The notes: generated by a model from the letters alone, not told the origin. 64,000 nt of DNA from an uncultured Clostridia bacterium (GCA_946407065.1 CAMJMQ010000014.1:1-64000), one strand, 5' to 3'. Counted from the stretch's first letter, positions 24,835 to 34,674 are shown. Program-made: numbers and translations.

Positions 24835-26196
24835 TCAGTTCTGTTTCGGGATCAGTCCGGTTATTAATATGAATAAGATCAGGATCGGGAGCACGAACTT
24901 GAAGTAATATACCATGCCTTTGCCGATCTTGACGCCCTTACCGGTGTTTGCCTCAGCGCGGTAGTTATCAAAGCCCCATCCGAATTTGTAGGAGCAGAAG
25001 ATCAGGAATACCAGTGCGCCCGCAGGCAGGAGCAGATTGCTCACTAAGAAGTCCTCCATGCTTAATATATCCTTGTTGAGGACGTTGACGCCGGACAACA
25101 CGTTGAATCCGAGCAGACACGGCAGGCTCAGCACAAAGATCAGCACACAGTTGATGATCGTGGATTTCTTGCGCGACCAGCCGAAGTTGTCGATGCACGC
25201 CGAGATCGGGTTTTCAAACACCGCCGTGACGGTAGAGAGGCTAGCGAAACTCATAAAGATAAAGAACAGACTGCCCCAGAGCCGACCGAGCGGCATATTC
25301 ATGAAGATCTTGGGCAGTGCGACAAAGATCAGCGAGGGACCCTCGGCGGGCGCGACGTTGTAGCTGAAGCACGCGGGGAAGATGATCAGACCGCTCATAA
25401 CGGCGACAAAGGTGTCGAGTGCCGTGATGCGGATCGCTTCACTCGTCAGGGTGCTATCCTTCGACATGTAGCTGCCGAAGATCTGCATCGAGCCGATACC
25501 CAGACTCAGTGTAAAGAACGCCTGGCTCATGGCGGCGCTGATGATATTCATCAAACCGACCTTTTGGACGGAGCTGAAATCGGGCATCAGATAGAATTTC
25601 AATCCCTCTCCCGCACCGCTGAGGAACAGGCTGTTGACCGCTAAAATGATGATCAGTGCCAACAGCGCCAGCATCATCCATTTTGTGATGCGTTCGAGTC
25701 CGTTCTTGACGCCGCCGAAACAGACCAAAAATCCGATCAGCACCGTCAGACCCATGAAGATCAGCATCTCCCAGGGATCGGAGAGCATATCGGTGAATAC
25801 CGAATCAGCTTGCTCGACGGTGATATTGTCAAACGTGCCGACGGCGAATTTGTACGCGTAGTCGATCATCCAGCCCGATACGGTGGTGTAGAACATCATC
25901 AAGAGGTAACATCCCGCCAGACAGAACCATCCGTGGATGTGCCATTTGCTGCCCTTGGGCTCGAGCTTTTTGTATGCCTTGACAATGCTCAGCCCGCTGC
26001 CGCGTCCGAGCGCCAGCTCCATCGTCAGTATCGGGATGCCCATGATCGCCAAAAACAGCAGATAGATCAACACAAACAGACCGCCGCCGTTTTGACCGGC
26101 GATGTAGGGGAATTTCCACACATTGCCGATGCCGATCGCGCAACCCGCGCTGACTAAGATGAATCCCAATCGGGATTGAAAGCTTTCTCGTTCCAT
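24835..26196 (-). CDS. Sodium-dependent symporter (NSS/SNF family)
   Basis: A 453-residue inner-membrane transporter with about 11-12 helices that couples Na+ to uptake of amino acids or similar amines. The N-terminal sodium-site motif is clear (SRLGFILVSAGCAIGIGNVW), and NGGG and later EGPSLIFVALPKIF match the bacterial NSS fold. Length fits bacterial members. AAGGAG lies rather far (13 bases) before the ATG. It sits just outside the element, reading toward the tRNA. The substrate cannot be told from sequence. Confidence 0.93.
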   Translation of the reverse strand: MERESFQSRLGFILVSAGCAIGIGNVWKFPYIAGQNGGGLFVLIYLLFLAIMGIPILTMELALGRGSGLSIVKAYKKLEPKGSKWHIHGWFCLAGCYLLMMFYTTVSGWMIDYAYKFAVGTFDNITVEQADSVFTDMLSDPWEMLIFMGLTVLIGFLVCFGGVKNGLERITKWMMLALLALIIILAVNSLFLSGAGEGLKFYLMPDFSSVQKVGLMNIISAAMSQAFFTLSLGIGSMQIFGSYMSKDSTLTSEAIRITALDTFVAVMSGLIIFPACFSYNVAPAEGPSLIFVALPKIFMNMPLGRLWGSLFFIFMSFASLSTVTAVFENPISACIDNFGWSRKKSTIINCVLIFVLSLPCLLGFNVLSGVNVLNKDILSMEDFLVSNLLLPAGALVFLIFCSYKFGWGFDNYRAEANTGKGVKIGKGMVYYFKFVLPILILFILITGLIPKQN

Positions 26197-26222
26197 TGAC
26201 TTTTCTTATCTCCTTAGCTTTT

Positions 26223-27020
26223 TTAGAATTCTGCCCGGCGTTGGAGGTAGGTGTGCAGAAAGTCTTTGAAAACCTGCTCCCATGCGGTCTCATGATGGGG
26301 CATTTCGAAGAGGATCACCTCATTGAGCTTTTCGGGAGGATAACATTCTTCCAAGATCTCGTATGTCCATTCGGTGCTTTGATAGATCAGCTTTTCCTGA
26401 TCGTCACCCGCGCCGGAATAGAGGTAGAGATACGGCACGACAGGCTGTAATTTGGAGTGGATCCAGTCTTTCATATCCTCGGGTGTATAGAGGAGAAAAG
26501 CAGGGGAGAGGACGCCCGCCGCGCAGAACAGATCGGGGTGGTTCAGCGCCGTAAAGAACGCCTGTAAACCGCCCGATGAACTGCCGCAGATCGCGGTCGC
26601 GTTCCTGCCGAGCTCTACGGGAAAGTCCTTTTCGATGGCAGGCATGACCCGATTGACCAAAAAGTCGTCAAAGATCTCGCCCTGCGGGGTGATCTGCAGC
26701 TTGAGCTCCTCGGGACAGGAGAGCTCCCCGATCGTGAGGGGCGTCAACTCATTGGTGCGCTTCATCGAATCGCTGTCGCTGTGGATGCCGACGATGATCG
26801 CGGCTTTTTCCGTTGCTTTCTTTTCGTCGCGGATCGATTCTCTCGTGTACCAGCAGCCGAATTCGACATGGGTGTCCTCAAACAGATTCTGTCCGTCGGT
26901 CATGTAGATGACGGGGAAGGTCTCTCCCGCCTCATGCGCGGGAATGAAAACGCGCACCAATCGTTCTTCGTTACTGTCGGGATACGGTATATATAAAGGG
27001 ATGATTTTTTCTTCTATCAT
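26223..27020 (-). CDS. Esterase-D-like alpha/beta hydrolase (putative esterase family)
   Basis: A 265-residue cytoplasmic hydrolase. The nucleophile elbow is CGSSSGG (about residue 120), after the oxyanion strand PVIYMTDGQNLFEDT; the closing histidine is in MPHHETAWE. It resembles the putative esterase family that includes enterochelin and S-formylglutathione esterases. The ATG at 27020 has AGGAGGAA 4-6 bases upstream, so the longer frame from 27056 is rejected. It lies 26 bases from the symporter gene on the same strand and may be co-transcribed with it. Confidence 0.85.
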   Translation of the reverse strand: MIEEKIIPLYIPYPDSNEERLVRVFIPAHEAGETFPVIYMTDGQNLFEDTHVEFGCWYTRESIRDEKKATEKAAIIVGIHSDSDSMKRTNELTPLTIGELSCPEELKLQITPQGEIFDDFLVNRVMPAIEKDFPVELGRNATAICGSSSGGLQAFFTALNHPDLFCAAGVLSPAFLLYTPEDMKDWIHSKLQPVVPYLYLYSGAGDDQEKLIYQSTEWTYEILEECYPPEKLNEVILFEMPHHETAWEQVFKDFLHTYLQRRAEF

Positions 27021-27109
27021 AATGTTCCTCCTCATTCGGGATTCCCTGTCGGTCAAGTGAAATCTATTATATCATCGGCTTTGTCAAAAATCAACGGTAA
27101 CCGATAAAA

Positions 27110-27150
27110 GCCGCCCAAAAATACCGCGCAGGAGAGTGTCTCTTGCGCGG
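27110..27150 (-). terminator. Terminator after the 27158 hydrolase
   Basis: On the minus strand CCGCGCAAGAGA pairs with TCTCCTGCGCGG around CAC, followed by TATTTTT. The stem spans 27124-27150. Confidence 0.85.
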
Positions 27151-27157
27151 TTGTAGT

Positions 27158-28081
27158 TTAGCTTGTTTTTTGGATGAATGCGTTGACGAGCGCTTCATAT
27201 TGCTGCGGATCGTAATAATATGCCAGCCCGTGACCCGCATCGGCGATGAGGTGATACTCGATCCTCTCGGGATTGGCCTGCTGCACTTCTTTGCTCATGC
27301 GAGCGGGGACAAAATCATCGCCGTCTCCGTGGATGATCATGATCGGTACAGTCGCGTGTTTGACCTCCTTTGCGGCTGTCGTCTTATTGATGTTGAAGCG
27401 TCCGTAGATCAATGCGGAGAGCTTGATGGCGGGCCAGCACAGATCGGCGTTGAGGTCGACCAGCTGACAGACATGGCGGATGATCTTCTCGGGATCATTG
27501 AAGGGACAATCGGCGATGATGCCCTTGATATTGTCGGGGAGCTCTTGCCCCGACGCCATCAGCACCGTACCGCCGCCCATCGAGATACCGTGCAGGTAGA
27601 TGGGGCGGTCATTACCGAAACGCTCACGGGCGTATTCGATCCACGACAGCACATCGAACCGCTCCCGCATGCCGAAGGTGATGGTGTGACCCTGTGACCG
27701 CCAGTGGGCTCTTTCATCCACCATGATGGTCGAAAACCCCTCTTTGATCAACCATAAGCCCACGCCCGAATAATCGCGCAGGGAAGATCCGTGGTATCCG
27801 TGAAAGCAGATGATCAGCGGCTTTGCATCGTCGCCCTGATAGTAACGCCCGCCGAGCTTGAGCTTGTCATAGGACTGTGTTGTGATATACTCGCACGGAA
27901 CAGCTGCGAGCTCCTTGACTTTGGCTCGTGCTTCGTCCCGATAGGGATGCTTTGATTTGGTGATCGGGCCCTTTGTTTCGGAAATGTTCTTGATCGGGTA
28001 ATAGAATGTCTTGTAATACGTCATGTACAGGACGATCAGCAGTCCTATCAGTAACACGGCGAGGATGATCGCTGGAATCAT
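27158..28081 (-). CDS. Membrane-anchored alpha/beta hydrolase
   Basis: A 307-residue protein with an N-terminal transmembrane helix (about 2-22) and a serine hydrolase domain. The nucleophile is in HGISMGG (about residue 172), the acid in HGDGDDFVP and the histidine in DAGHG. It resembles bacterial BEM46/YqkD-type hydrolases. AAGGTGG precedes the ATG. A close architectural relative lies at 40329-41255. Substrate unknown; the genomic setting suggests acyl esters. Confidence 0.88.
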   Translation of the reverse strand: MIPAIILAVLLIGLLIVLYMTYYKTFYYPIKNISETKGPITKSKHPYRDEARAKVKELAAVPCEYITTQSYDKLKLGGRYYQGDDAKPLIICFHGYHGSSLRDYSGVGLWLIKEGFSTIMVDERAHWRSQGHTITFGMRERFDVLSWIEYARERFGNDRPIYLHGISMGGGTVLMASGQELPDNIKGIIADCPFNDPEKIIRHVCQLVDLNADLCWPAIKLSALIYGRFNINKTTAAKEVKHATVPIMIIHGDGDDFVPARMSKEVQQANPERIEYHLIADAGHGLAYYYDPQQYEALVNAFIQKTS

Positions 28082-28104
28082 AATACCACCTTGATATGAA
28101 AATA

Positions 28105-28137
28105 GTCATTGCGAAGCCATAAGGCTTTGGCAATCTC
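28105..28137. repeat. Short palindromic repeat, GTCATTGCGA / GGCAATCTC family
   Basis: One copy of a REP-like repeat: fixed ends GTCATTGCGA and GGCAATCTC around a variable hairpin (AGCCATAAGGCTT here). Further copies occur at 38060, 55818, 55869, 57415, 57463 and 57514. Confidence 0.7.
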
Positions 28138-28142
28138 TGTAA

Positions 28143-28299
28143 TACTAAGTATCCATTAAACGCTTTAACAAATTTGTTAGCGAGAAATTTCGCAGAGCAA
28201 GGCGGAGGACGCAGGCATACTGGCGTATGTCAAGGACGACAACACCGCTATGCGGAATTTAACGCAATAAATGTTAAAGTGTTTTAATGATACTTAGTA
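28143..28299. repeat. 157-bp palindromic element with ~26-bp terminal inverted repeats
   Basis: TACTAAGTATCCATTAAACGC at 28143 is mirrored by the end at 28273-28299 with few mismatches. A second inverted pair lies inside (GCGAGAAATTTCGCA against TGCGGAATTTAACGC), as does a small GCATAC/GTATGT hairpin. No gene is present. This is the form of a MITE or a long REP unit. Confidence 0.7.
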
Positions 28300-28495
28300 T
28301 AAATGATAATGTTATTCTACCATATTCGACGGATGAACGCAATCGCTCGGGATGATCTGAGAATTTGACAGATGATTTTTATCGTGAGATCTGCATTTTT
28401 TTTACAAAAAAGTAGTGATTTTTTTCATGTTCTATGCTACAATACAACTAATCATGTAATATTATTATATTATAATTGTAAAGGAGAAGATTACG
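28300..28495. other. Upstream region of the STAS-NRPS operon
   Basis: AT-rich leader of about 195 bases. A likely -10 region (TGCTACAAT) lies near 28433-28441, but the -35 box is weak, so I do not fix a promoter. No gene is seen. Confidence 0.4.
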
Positions 28496-28792
28496 ATGAC
28501 TGTAACAAAGAAACTTGAAGGCTCCAAGCTGACCGCTCAGATCGAGGGTCGTCTTGACACCAACACCACCCCTGAGGCGGAAAAAGAGCTGACCGGCAGC
28601 CTTGATAACGTAAAAGAGCTGATCCTCGATTTCAAAAACCTCGATTACATCTCTTCCGCAGGTCTTCGTCTGTTGCTGATGCTGCAAAAGAAGATGAACG
28701 CACAGGGCTCCATGAAGATCTGTAACGCCAACGCGATCGTCAAAGAGATTTTTGAAGTGACCGGATTCTCGGATGTATTGACTGTCGAGTAA
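28496..28792 (+). CDS. STAS-domain protein (anti-sigma factor antagonist-like)
   Basis: A 98-residue single STAS domain, like SpoIIAA/RsbV. The phospho-acceptor region LDYISSAGLRLLL is intact, with a serine at the expected place. Such proteins bind anti-sigma kinases or act as stress-signalling switches. No kinase partner is nearby. It starts an operon, ending 10 bases before the NRPS gene, which makes a regulatory or scaffold role in that pathway possible. AAGGAGA precedes the ATG. Confidence 0.9.
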   Translation: MTVTKKLEGSKLTAQIEGRLDTNTTPEAEKELTGSLDNVKELILDFKNLDYISSAGLRLLLMLQKKMNAQGSMKICNANAIVKEIFEVTGFSDVLTVE

Positions 28793-28802
28793 GGAGAGCC
28801 CC

Positions 28803-31793
28803 ATGACAGATATCATGCAATTGATTGAGCAACATACCCAAAATCACCCTCAGGCGTCGATCCTGTACGATGACGCGCACACAAGGGGCATCACCTATGC
28901 TCAGCTCGATGATATGAGCGGCCGCGTGTATGCCTACTTGAAGCAGCAGGGGATAGGGGCAGAGGATTTTGTCCTGATCAAGCTCCCTCGCGGCATCCTG
29001 CCCGTTATCGCAATGTTCGGCGTGTGGAAAGCGGGAGCCGCTTGGGCATTGGTCGAAGATACCTATGCGCCCGAGCGTATCGCCTATATCCGCAAGGATT
29101 GCGGCTGTAAGGTCGAGTTGAATTCCGATAACTGGGACGATATCATGAAATGTGAGCCCCTGTCGGGACACGAAAAGACCGATCCGCATGACGCGGCATA
29201 CGCGATCTATACCTCCGGTACCACAGGTAATCCTAAGGGCGTATTGCACGAATACGGTAACCTCAGCCGCGCGATCGAATCGATCCGTGTCAATGGCGAG
29301 GATCCCTTCACCGGCAAGGAACGCGTCGCACTGCTCGCGCCGATGAACTTTGTCGCCTCCGTCATCCTTATTTTGAAGCTGTTCAGCATCGAGGGCGCCA
29401 AGCTCTTTGTCGTCAGCTACGCGACCATCAAGAACCCCCTCGCGCTGAAGACCTTCTTCCTCGAAAAGCGCATCAGCGTCACCTTCCTGACGCCTTCTTA
29501 TGTTCGCATGCTCGGCAATACCACAGGCCCCTTCCTGCGGATGCTGGTCGTCGGCAGTGAGCCCGCGAACAATTTGTATAACCCTAATCTGGATCTGATC
29601 AATGTCTACGCGGCGTCCGAAAGCGGCTTTGCGGTAGGCGTATTTACGATCGATAAGGCATATGAGACCTGTCCGATCGGCAAGCCCGAGATCGAGACCA
29701 GGATCACCCTGATCGGTGAGGACGGCAACGAGGTCTCGGACGGCGAGGTCGGCGAGCTGTGCTTTGAGAATCCCTATGTGCGCGGTTATCTGAATCTGCC
29801 CGAAGAGACCGCAAAGGCGTTCCAAAAAGGCGTCTATCATTCGGGCGACCTCGCGCGCTGTGACGCGAACGGTAACTATGTCCTGCTCGGCAGATCCAAC
29901 GATATGATCAAGATCAACGGTAACCGTATCGAACCCGCTGAGATCGAGGCCGCCGTCAAAGAAGCGCTCGGTATCCAATGGGCTGCGGCACGCGGCTTTG
30001 AAGAAAGCGGCAAGAGCTTCCTTTGTGCTTATTACATCGACGATATCGAGATCGATAACGAAAAATTGAGAGCAGAGCTCTCCAAGCGTCTGCCGTACTA
30101 TATGATCCCCGCTTACTTTATCAAGATCGATAAGGTTCCCTTGAAGCCCAACGGCAAGATGGATCGCAAGGCGCTGCCCGCTCCCGAAGCCGACGACTTC
30201 AAGACGGAGTATGTCGCGCCCGAGAACGAGACACAGGAAAAGCTGTGCCACGGGATCGAGACCGTGCTCAAGCTCGAGCAGGTCGGCATCCATGACGACT
30301 TCTATGAGATGGGCGGCGATTCGCTGACCTCCATCCGTCTGATCACAGAAAGCGGTTTGCCCGGACTCAACGCGGGCGATATCTTCCGCGGCAGAACGCC
30401 CGAGAAGATCGCCGAGATCTATCTGGAAAGACGCGCCAACGCGGGTGACGATTCTCCCGATATGATCCAGGAGAGATCCATCAAGCAGGATCATCCCCTG
30501 ACCGCGGAGATGCTGTATATGGTGGACTATCAGCTCTATACGCCGAAGTCGACGATGTACAATCTATACACCGTCATGAAAATGGATAAAACGATCTTTG
30601 AGCCGCAGAAGTTGGCCCAAACGATGTACACCGTCATCAAGAACCATCCCGCGCTGTTGACGACTTTCCACTTCAACGAGGACGGCGAGGTCATCCAGCG
30701 CTATACGCCGGATATCCTTGAGGAGATCCATGTCGAAAAACTCAGCGAATTTGAGTTTGATAACATCAAGGATAATCTGGTACAGCCGTTCAAGATCATC
30801 GGCGGCAAACTGTTCCGCTGCCGTATTTTTGAAACGGAAAAAAATGCCTATATTTTCTTTGATGTGCATCATACGCTCTTTGACGGCACCTCCTTCAAGG
30901 TGTTCATGGCGAACGTCGGTAAGGTCTATATGGGCGCCCCGCCTGAGCCTGACTACTATTATTACATGCTCCATCAGCGTGAACACGCTCAGGAGACTGA
31001 TTTCTATCAGGAGAGCAAGCAGTATTTTGAGAAAAGATACGACGGCACCAAATGGTCGAGCAGTCCTACTGTCGATCATAATTCACGAGAGAATGAATTG
31101 GGCGAGATCTTCGCCGAGCTCGGTGTGGAGCCCGTTCAGTTGAAGAGCATCGAAAACAGATACAGGATCAGCCGCAATGAGTTCTTCATCACCATTGGCT
31201 TGCTCGCGATCGCGATCTATAACGGTAAGAACGACGTGAAGATCAGCTGGATCTACAACGGTCGTGAAGAGATGGAGCTGATGCACACGGTCGGTCTGCT
31301 GTTCCGTGATCTGCCCGTCGGCGTTCATCTCAATGAAAAAATGACCCTGCGCGATCTGTTCGCTGATGTGCATGAACAGGTGCAGAAGGGTATTGAGCAC
31401 TGCTGTTATCCGTATGTTGACATCACCTGTGATATCGGCGACGGTGAGGCGGCTTACGTTCTGTATCAGCAGGATATCCGCGATACCGGCGGACTGGAGG
31501 ATTACAACGTTGAGACCATCGATGTGCGCCAGAATCAAGCGGCGTCCCAGACGATCCTCGATATGGAGATCCTCGACGGCGAGGACGGTTTGATGCTGAT
31601 GATCGACTTTGCCGCCAGCCGCTATGAGGACAGCAGCATGGAACTCTTCCGTGATTACTTTGTCCGTCTGGTACAGACCATCGCCAAATATGATTCTCAA
31701 AAGGATGTCACCCTCGGGGAGCTGCACAAGAAGGTCATGGATAAGACCAACTTCTTTGACTTCCTCAAGACTATTCTCAGGAGAAAGATGTAA
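28803..31793 (+). CDS. Nonribosomal peptide synthetase, A-T-C order
   Basis: A 996-residue single-module enzyme. The adenylation domain (about 10-470) has YTSGTTGNPKG, GKPEIETR, YHSGDLAR and PNGKMDRK motifs and activates an amino or hydroxy acid as an adenylate. The carrier domain (about 475-550) has the phosphopantetheine site S507 in GGDSLTS. A condensation domain follows (about 560-980) with H689-H690 and D694-G695 in HHTLFDG, so it looks active. There is no thioesterase, reductase or N-terminal C domain, so the final C domain must join the bound residue to an acceptor, perhaps an amine or a lipid. It shares its stop with the esterase start (TAATG). I cannot assign substrate specificity. 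Confidence 0.9.
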   Translation: MTDIMQLIEQHTQNHPQASILYDDAHTRGITYAQLDDMSGRVYAYLKQQGIGAEDFVLIKLPRGILPVIAMFGVWKAGAAWALVEDTYAPERIAYIRKDCGCKVELNSDNWDDIMKCEPLSGHEKTDPHDAAYAIYTSGTTGNPKGVLHEYGNLSRAIESIRVNGEDPFTGKERVALLAPMNFVASVILILKLFSIEGAKLFVVSYATIKNPLALKTFFLEKRISVTFLTPSYVRMLGNTTGPFLRMLVVGSEPANNLYNPNLDLINVYAASESGFAVGVFTIDKAYETCPIGKPEIETRITLIGEDGNEVSDGEVGELCFENPYVRGYLNLPEETAKAFQKGVYHSGDLARCDANGNYVLLGRSNDMIKINGNRIEPAEIEAAVKEALGIQWAAARGFEESGKSFLCAYYIDDIEIDNEKLRAELSKRLPYYMIPAYFIKIDKVPLKPNGKMDRKALPAPEADDFKTEYVAPENETQEKLCHGIETVLKLEQVGIHDDFYEMGGDSLTSIRLITESGLPGLNAGDIFRGRTPEKIAEIYLERRANAGDDSPDMIQERSIKQDHPLTAEMLYMVDYQLYTPKSTMYNLYTVMKMDKTIFEPQKLAQTMYTVIKNHPALLTTFHFNEDGEVIQRYTPDILEEIHVEKLSEFEFDNIKDNLVQPFKIIGGKLFRCRIFETEKNAYIFFDVHHTLFDGTSFKVFMANVGKVYMGAPPEPDYYYYMLHQREHAQETDFYQESKQYFEKRYDGTKWSSSPTVDHNSRENELGEIFAELGVEPVQLKSIENRYRISRNEFFITIGLLAIAIYNGKNDVKISWIYNGREEMELMHTVGLLFRDLPVGVHLNEKMTLRDLFADVHEQVQKGIEHCCYPYVDITCDIGDGEAAYVLYQQDIRDTGGLEDYNVETIDVRQNQAASQTILDMEILDGEDGLMLMIDFAASRYEDSSMELFRDYFVRLVQTIAKYDSQKDVTLGELHKKVMDKTNFFDFLKTILRRKM

Positions 31794-33472
31794 TGGAACA
31801 AACAGTTTCGATATCACCACGCGACAAGATCAGAGCCTCTTACGGTGTGAACCATCAAGTGGAGGGCTCTTTCAATCCGTCTGTCGCGGTCAAATGCTAT
31901 AACGGTACATTCCTCGGACAACAGGACGAGGGCATCCTTGCTTTTCGCGGTATCCCTTACGCAAAGCCTCCCGTCGGCAGTCGCCGATGGAAGCGTCCCG
32001 CGCCCGCCGCGCCGAATGACGGCGTGTATGAAGCGTATTATTTCGGCAAAAGCCCGATCCAGACCGAGTGGGAGACCGAGCAGGGCTCCTACTATCCCCA
32101 GGGTGAGGACTGTTTGTATCTGAACATCTGGATGAACCGCACCAATACCACCGCCAAAAAGCCCGTTATGGTGTTCTTTCACGGCGGCGGCTTCGGCTGG
32201 GGCGGTACCGCTGATCCGCTGTATGACGGCGCGAATTTTGTGCGGGAGAACCCCGATATCATCCTCGTTACCGTCGGCTACCGTATCGGCTTGATGGGCT
32301 TTGTGGATTTCTCTGCGCTCAAAGGCGGCTCGAACTTTGCCGACGCGCCGAATCTGGGCATCCTCGATCAGATCGAGTCGCTCAGGTGGGTGCAAAAGAA
32401 TATCGCGTTCTTCGGCGGTGACCGCAAAAACGTCACCATCTTCGGCGAATCCGCCGGCGGCGCGAGTGTATCGCTCTTGCCGATCATCCCCAAGGCGAAA
32501 GGGTTGTTCCGCCGTGTGATCGCTCAGAGCGGTTCGGTGGCGCTGACTTTCTCGAAAGAGCAGTGCAAGCCGTTTACCCGCCGACTGATCGAAGAGACCG
32601 GCATCCACTCTATGGCGAAGCTCATGGCGCTGCCCGAAAAAGAATTGATAGCGCTGAATGAAAAGCTGAATGCGTACAACAACTTCCCTCAGCGCGACGG
32701 AAAGCTCATTCCCAAGGAGCCGTATAAGGCGTATGAGGACGGTATGAGCGCCAATGTCGACATGCTGATCGGTACCAACAGCGACGAGTCGCGGTACTGG
32801 GTAGGGGAGATCGGCGGCATTGTGCCGTATCGTTTCAGCATCCCCATCAAGTTTGAGAACGACATGAAAACCTTTGACAGAAAGGATCAGGATCGCGTCA
32901 AGGTCTTTATGAATCGACTTGACGGCTACGGCATTTGGAAGATGTCGGAATTCTATGACGAGATGATGTTCCGACTGCCCGCTATCAAGCAGGCGGAGTG
33001 CCATGCAAGCTACGGCGGCAGAACTTATATGTACTACTGGACTGAGCCTTCCACCAAGGAGTATTGCGGCGCGTGCCACGCGGTCGAGTTGTCCTATGTG
33101 TTCGGCAATCTGGACGAAACCATCTTCACCGGAGAGCGCGGTGATGAAGCGCTTTCCAAGCGGGTGATGACCATGTGGGCGAACTTTGCCCGCACCGGTG
33201 ATCCGTCTGTCGGCGATCTTAAATGGAAACGATACGATCCTTTCAGCCGTCCCACCATGATCCTGTGCAAGGACAGCCATATGGAGGATGACGTCCTGCC
33301 CGAACAGCGCCGGCTGTTGTTCCCGCTGCTGCGCTATATGATCAACCCCTCTTATGCCGAAATGAGCTATAATGTGCCCTTTGTGCATAAAACTATCGGC
33401 TTGGCGGCGTTAGCCGCGGTGGGCGTGATCGGACTGGGTATCGGCGTGATCAGGATGCTTGGCAGAAAATAG
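31793..33472 (+). CDS. Type B carboxylesterase
   Basis: A 559-residue hydrolase of the cholinesterase/type B family. Visible are GIPYAKPP, EDCLYLNIW, HGGGFGWGG for the oxyanion hole, and the nucleophile S220 in FGESAGG. The acid and histidine should lie near NSDESRY and CHAVELSYVF. An unusual C-terminal hydrophobic helix (about 532-553, GLAALAAVGVIGLGIGVIRM) may anchor it in the membrane. It overlaps the NRPS stop by one base, so it belongs to that pathway and could release or trim its product. Confidence 0.92.
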   Translation: MEQTVSISPRDKIRASYGVNHQVEGSFNPSVAVKCYNGTFLGQQDEGILAFRGIPYAKPPVGSRRWKRPAPAAPNDGVYEAYYFGKSPIQTEWETEQGSYYPQGEDCLYLNIWMNRTNTTAKKPVMVFFHGGGFGWGGTADPLYDGANFVRENPDIILVTVGYRIGLMGFVDFSALKGGSNFADAPNLGILDQIESLRWVQKNIAFFGGDRKNVTIFGESAGGASVSLLPIIPKAKGLFRRVIAQSGSVALTFSKEQCKPFTRRLIEETGIHSMAKLMALPEKELIALNEKLNAYNNFPQRDGKLIPKEPYKAYEDGMSANVDMLIGTNSDESRYWVGEIGGIVPYRFSIPIKFENDMKTFDRKDQDRVKVFMNRLDGYGIWKMSEFYDEMMFRLPAIKQAECHASYGGRTYMYYWTEPSTKEYCGACHAVELSYVFGNLDETIFTGERGDEALSKRVMTMWANFARTGDPSVGDLKWKRYDPFSRPTMILCKDSHMEDDVLPEQRRLLFPLLRYMINPSYAEMSYNVPFVHKTIGLAALAAVGVIGLGIGVIRMLGRK

Positions 33473-33522
33473 CCTGTATCTATTGTTCTAAGGCATCAAA
33501 GATTTTTTAACTCTATCAATAT

Positions 33523-33567
33523 ACAAAAAAACCGCGTACAGCTTTTGCGCTGTACGCGGTTATTTTT
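33523..33567. terminator. Bidirectional terminator between convergent genes
   Basis: AACCGCGTACAGC pairs with GCTGTACGCGGTT around a short loop, with six As before and six Ts after. It separates the plus-strand esterase from the minus-strand Bax inhibitor-like gene. Confidence 0.9.
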
Positions 33568-33646
33568 TGTGAGGTGTTATTATCGTTGCGAGCTCAACTG
33601 CACCATGTTGTTATTGCGAGACATTGTCGTGTTGCTCTCAACTGCT

Positions 33647-34498
33647 TTAGTTGTTATTCTTGTTGCCCGCGATCGTCATGATCAGATCGAGCACCTTGAG
33701 ATAGAGCCACAGCACGGTGAACGAAAGTCCGAACGCCGCCTGCCATTCATACTTCTTGGGCAGTCGATCCTGCACCACGTGATCGATGGTGGCAAAGTCA
33801 CAGATCAAAAAGAGTGACGCGATGATGATGAAGACCACTGAGAAGCCGATGGAAACGGCAAAGTTGTTTCTGATCTGCATGACCATTTCGCTGGTAGCAG
33901 GGATGAACGAGCCAACCAGCATCAAGAGGGATACGGCGATGACCGTGATGAACAGCGTCAACATCACCATTCTGAATTTTTTGGTCACGCGGATGAGTCC
34001 TGTTGCGTAGAGGATCGCCATGACCAAGACGATGGTCATCGTGATCGCCAACGCCAAAAGACCGAGATACTCAAATCCGTGGAGCACCTTGAAGACCGTA
34101 AAGGAGATCATATAGCCCTGTGTAACGCAGTACAGCGCGCCGGTGACAGGGGTGGTGGGTTTTGCGAAGAACGCGAGCAGCTGAAAAACGATCGCGAGGA
34201 TCACGCTGGCGAACAGCGCGATCACTTCTCCCATATACAGGGAAACATGGAAACCCTTGATATTCAGATCAAAGGTCTGACCGGTAGTGAGCATTTGGGA
34301 GAGGACTCGCTCTACTGCGATGCCGACGACCGAGAACAGCAGGAAGTAGACTGTTTTTGCGGCAATACCGCTGTAGGTGGCGGAATCGGTCTCGCTGTAT
34401 TCGTTCACCTTATCCAGCCTGTGCATGACAGGGTTCGAGGATAAGAACGACCTTCTTTCCTTGGTCGCGGTATTGTTGTTGGATGATAAACGTGCCAT
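33647..34498 (-). CDS. Bax inhibitor-1 / YccA-family membrane protein
   Basis: A 283-residue protein with a soluble, basic N-terminus (to about 40) and seven hydrophobic segments, as in the BI-1/YccA family of channel-like membrane proteins. Family-type sequence includes PTTPVTGALYCVTQGYMISF. AAAGAGGT precedes the ATG. It is transcribed against its neighbours and is probably unrelated to the acyl-activation cluster. Confidence 0.85.
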   Translation of the reverse strand: MARLSSNNNTATKERRSFLSSNPVMHRLDKVNEYSETDSATYSGIAAKTVYFLLFSVVGIAVERVLSQMLTTGQTFDLNIKGFHVSLYMGEVIALFASVILAIVFQLLAFFAKPTTPVTGALYCVTQGYMISFTVFKVLHGFEYLGLLALAITMTIVLVMAILYATGLIRVTKKFRMVMLTLFITVIAVSLLMLVGSFIPATSEMVMQIRNNFAVSIGFSVVFIIIASLFLICDFATIDHVVQDRLPKKYEWQAAFGLSFTVLWLYLKVLDLIMTIAGNKNNN

Positions 34499-34674
34499 AA
34501 ATTACCTCTTTCTGTTTTTGATAACCATATCATAATATTTTTTTTCATAAAATGCAATAGTCATTTTATTCAAATCGCCATTGAAAGGGGCTAAACATGC
34601 GGTTAGCCCCGTGACGATCTCAACCGTATATAAAAATTGGGATGATCTGCCGTGTCGAGGGATGTCGATTTATC

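Noticed and set aside
28740..30494. 584-residue open frame on the minus strand
   Set aside because: It lies opposite the NRPS gene, has no ribosome site or recognisable domain, and its composition is that of the complement of a high-GC3 gene.
31814..33388. 524-residue open frame on the minus strand
   Set aside because: It is the antisense shadow of the carboxylesterase, whose motifs and ribosome context are clear on the plus strand.
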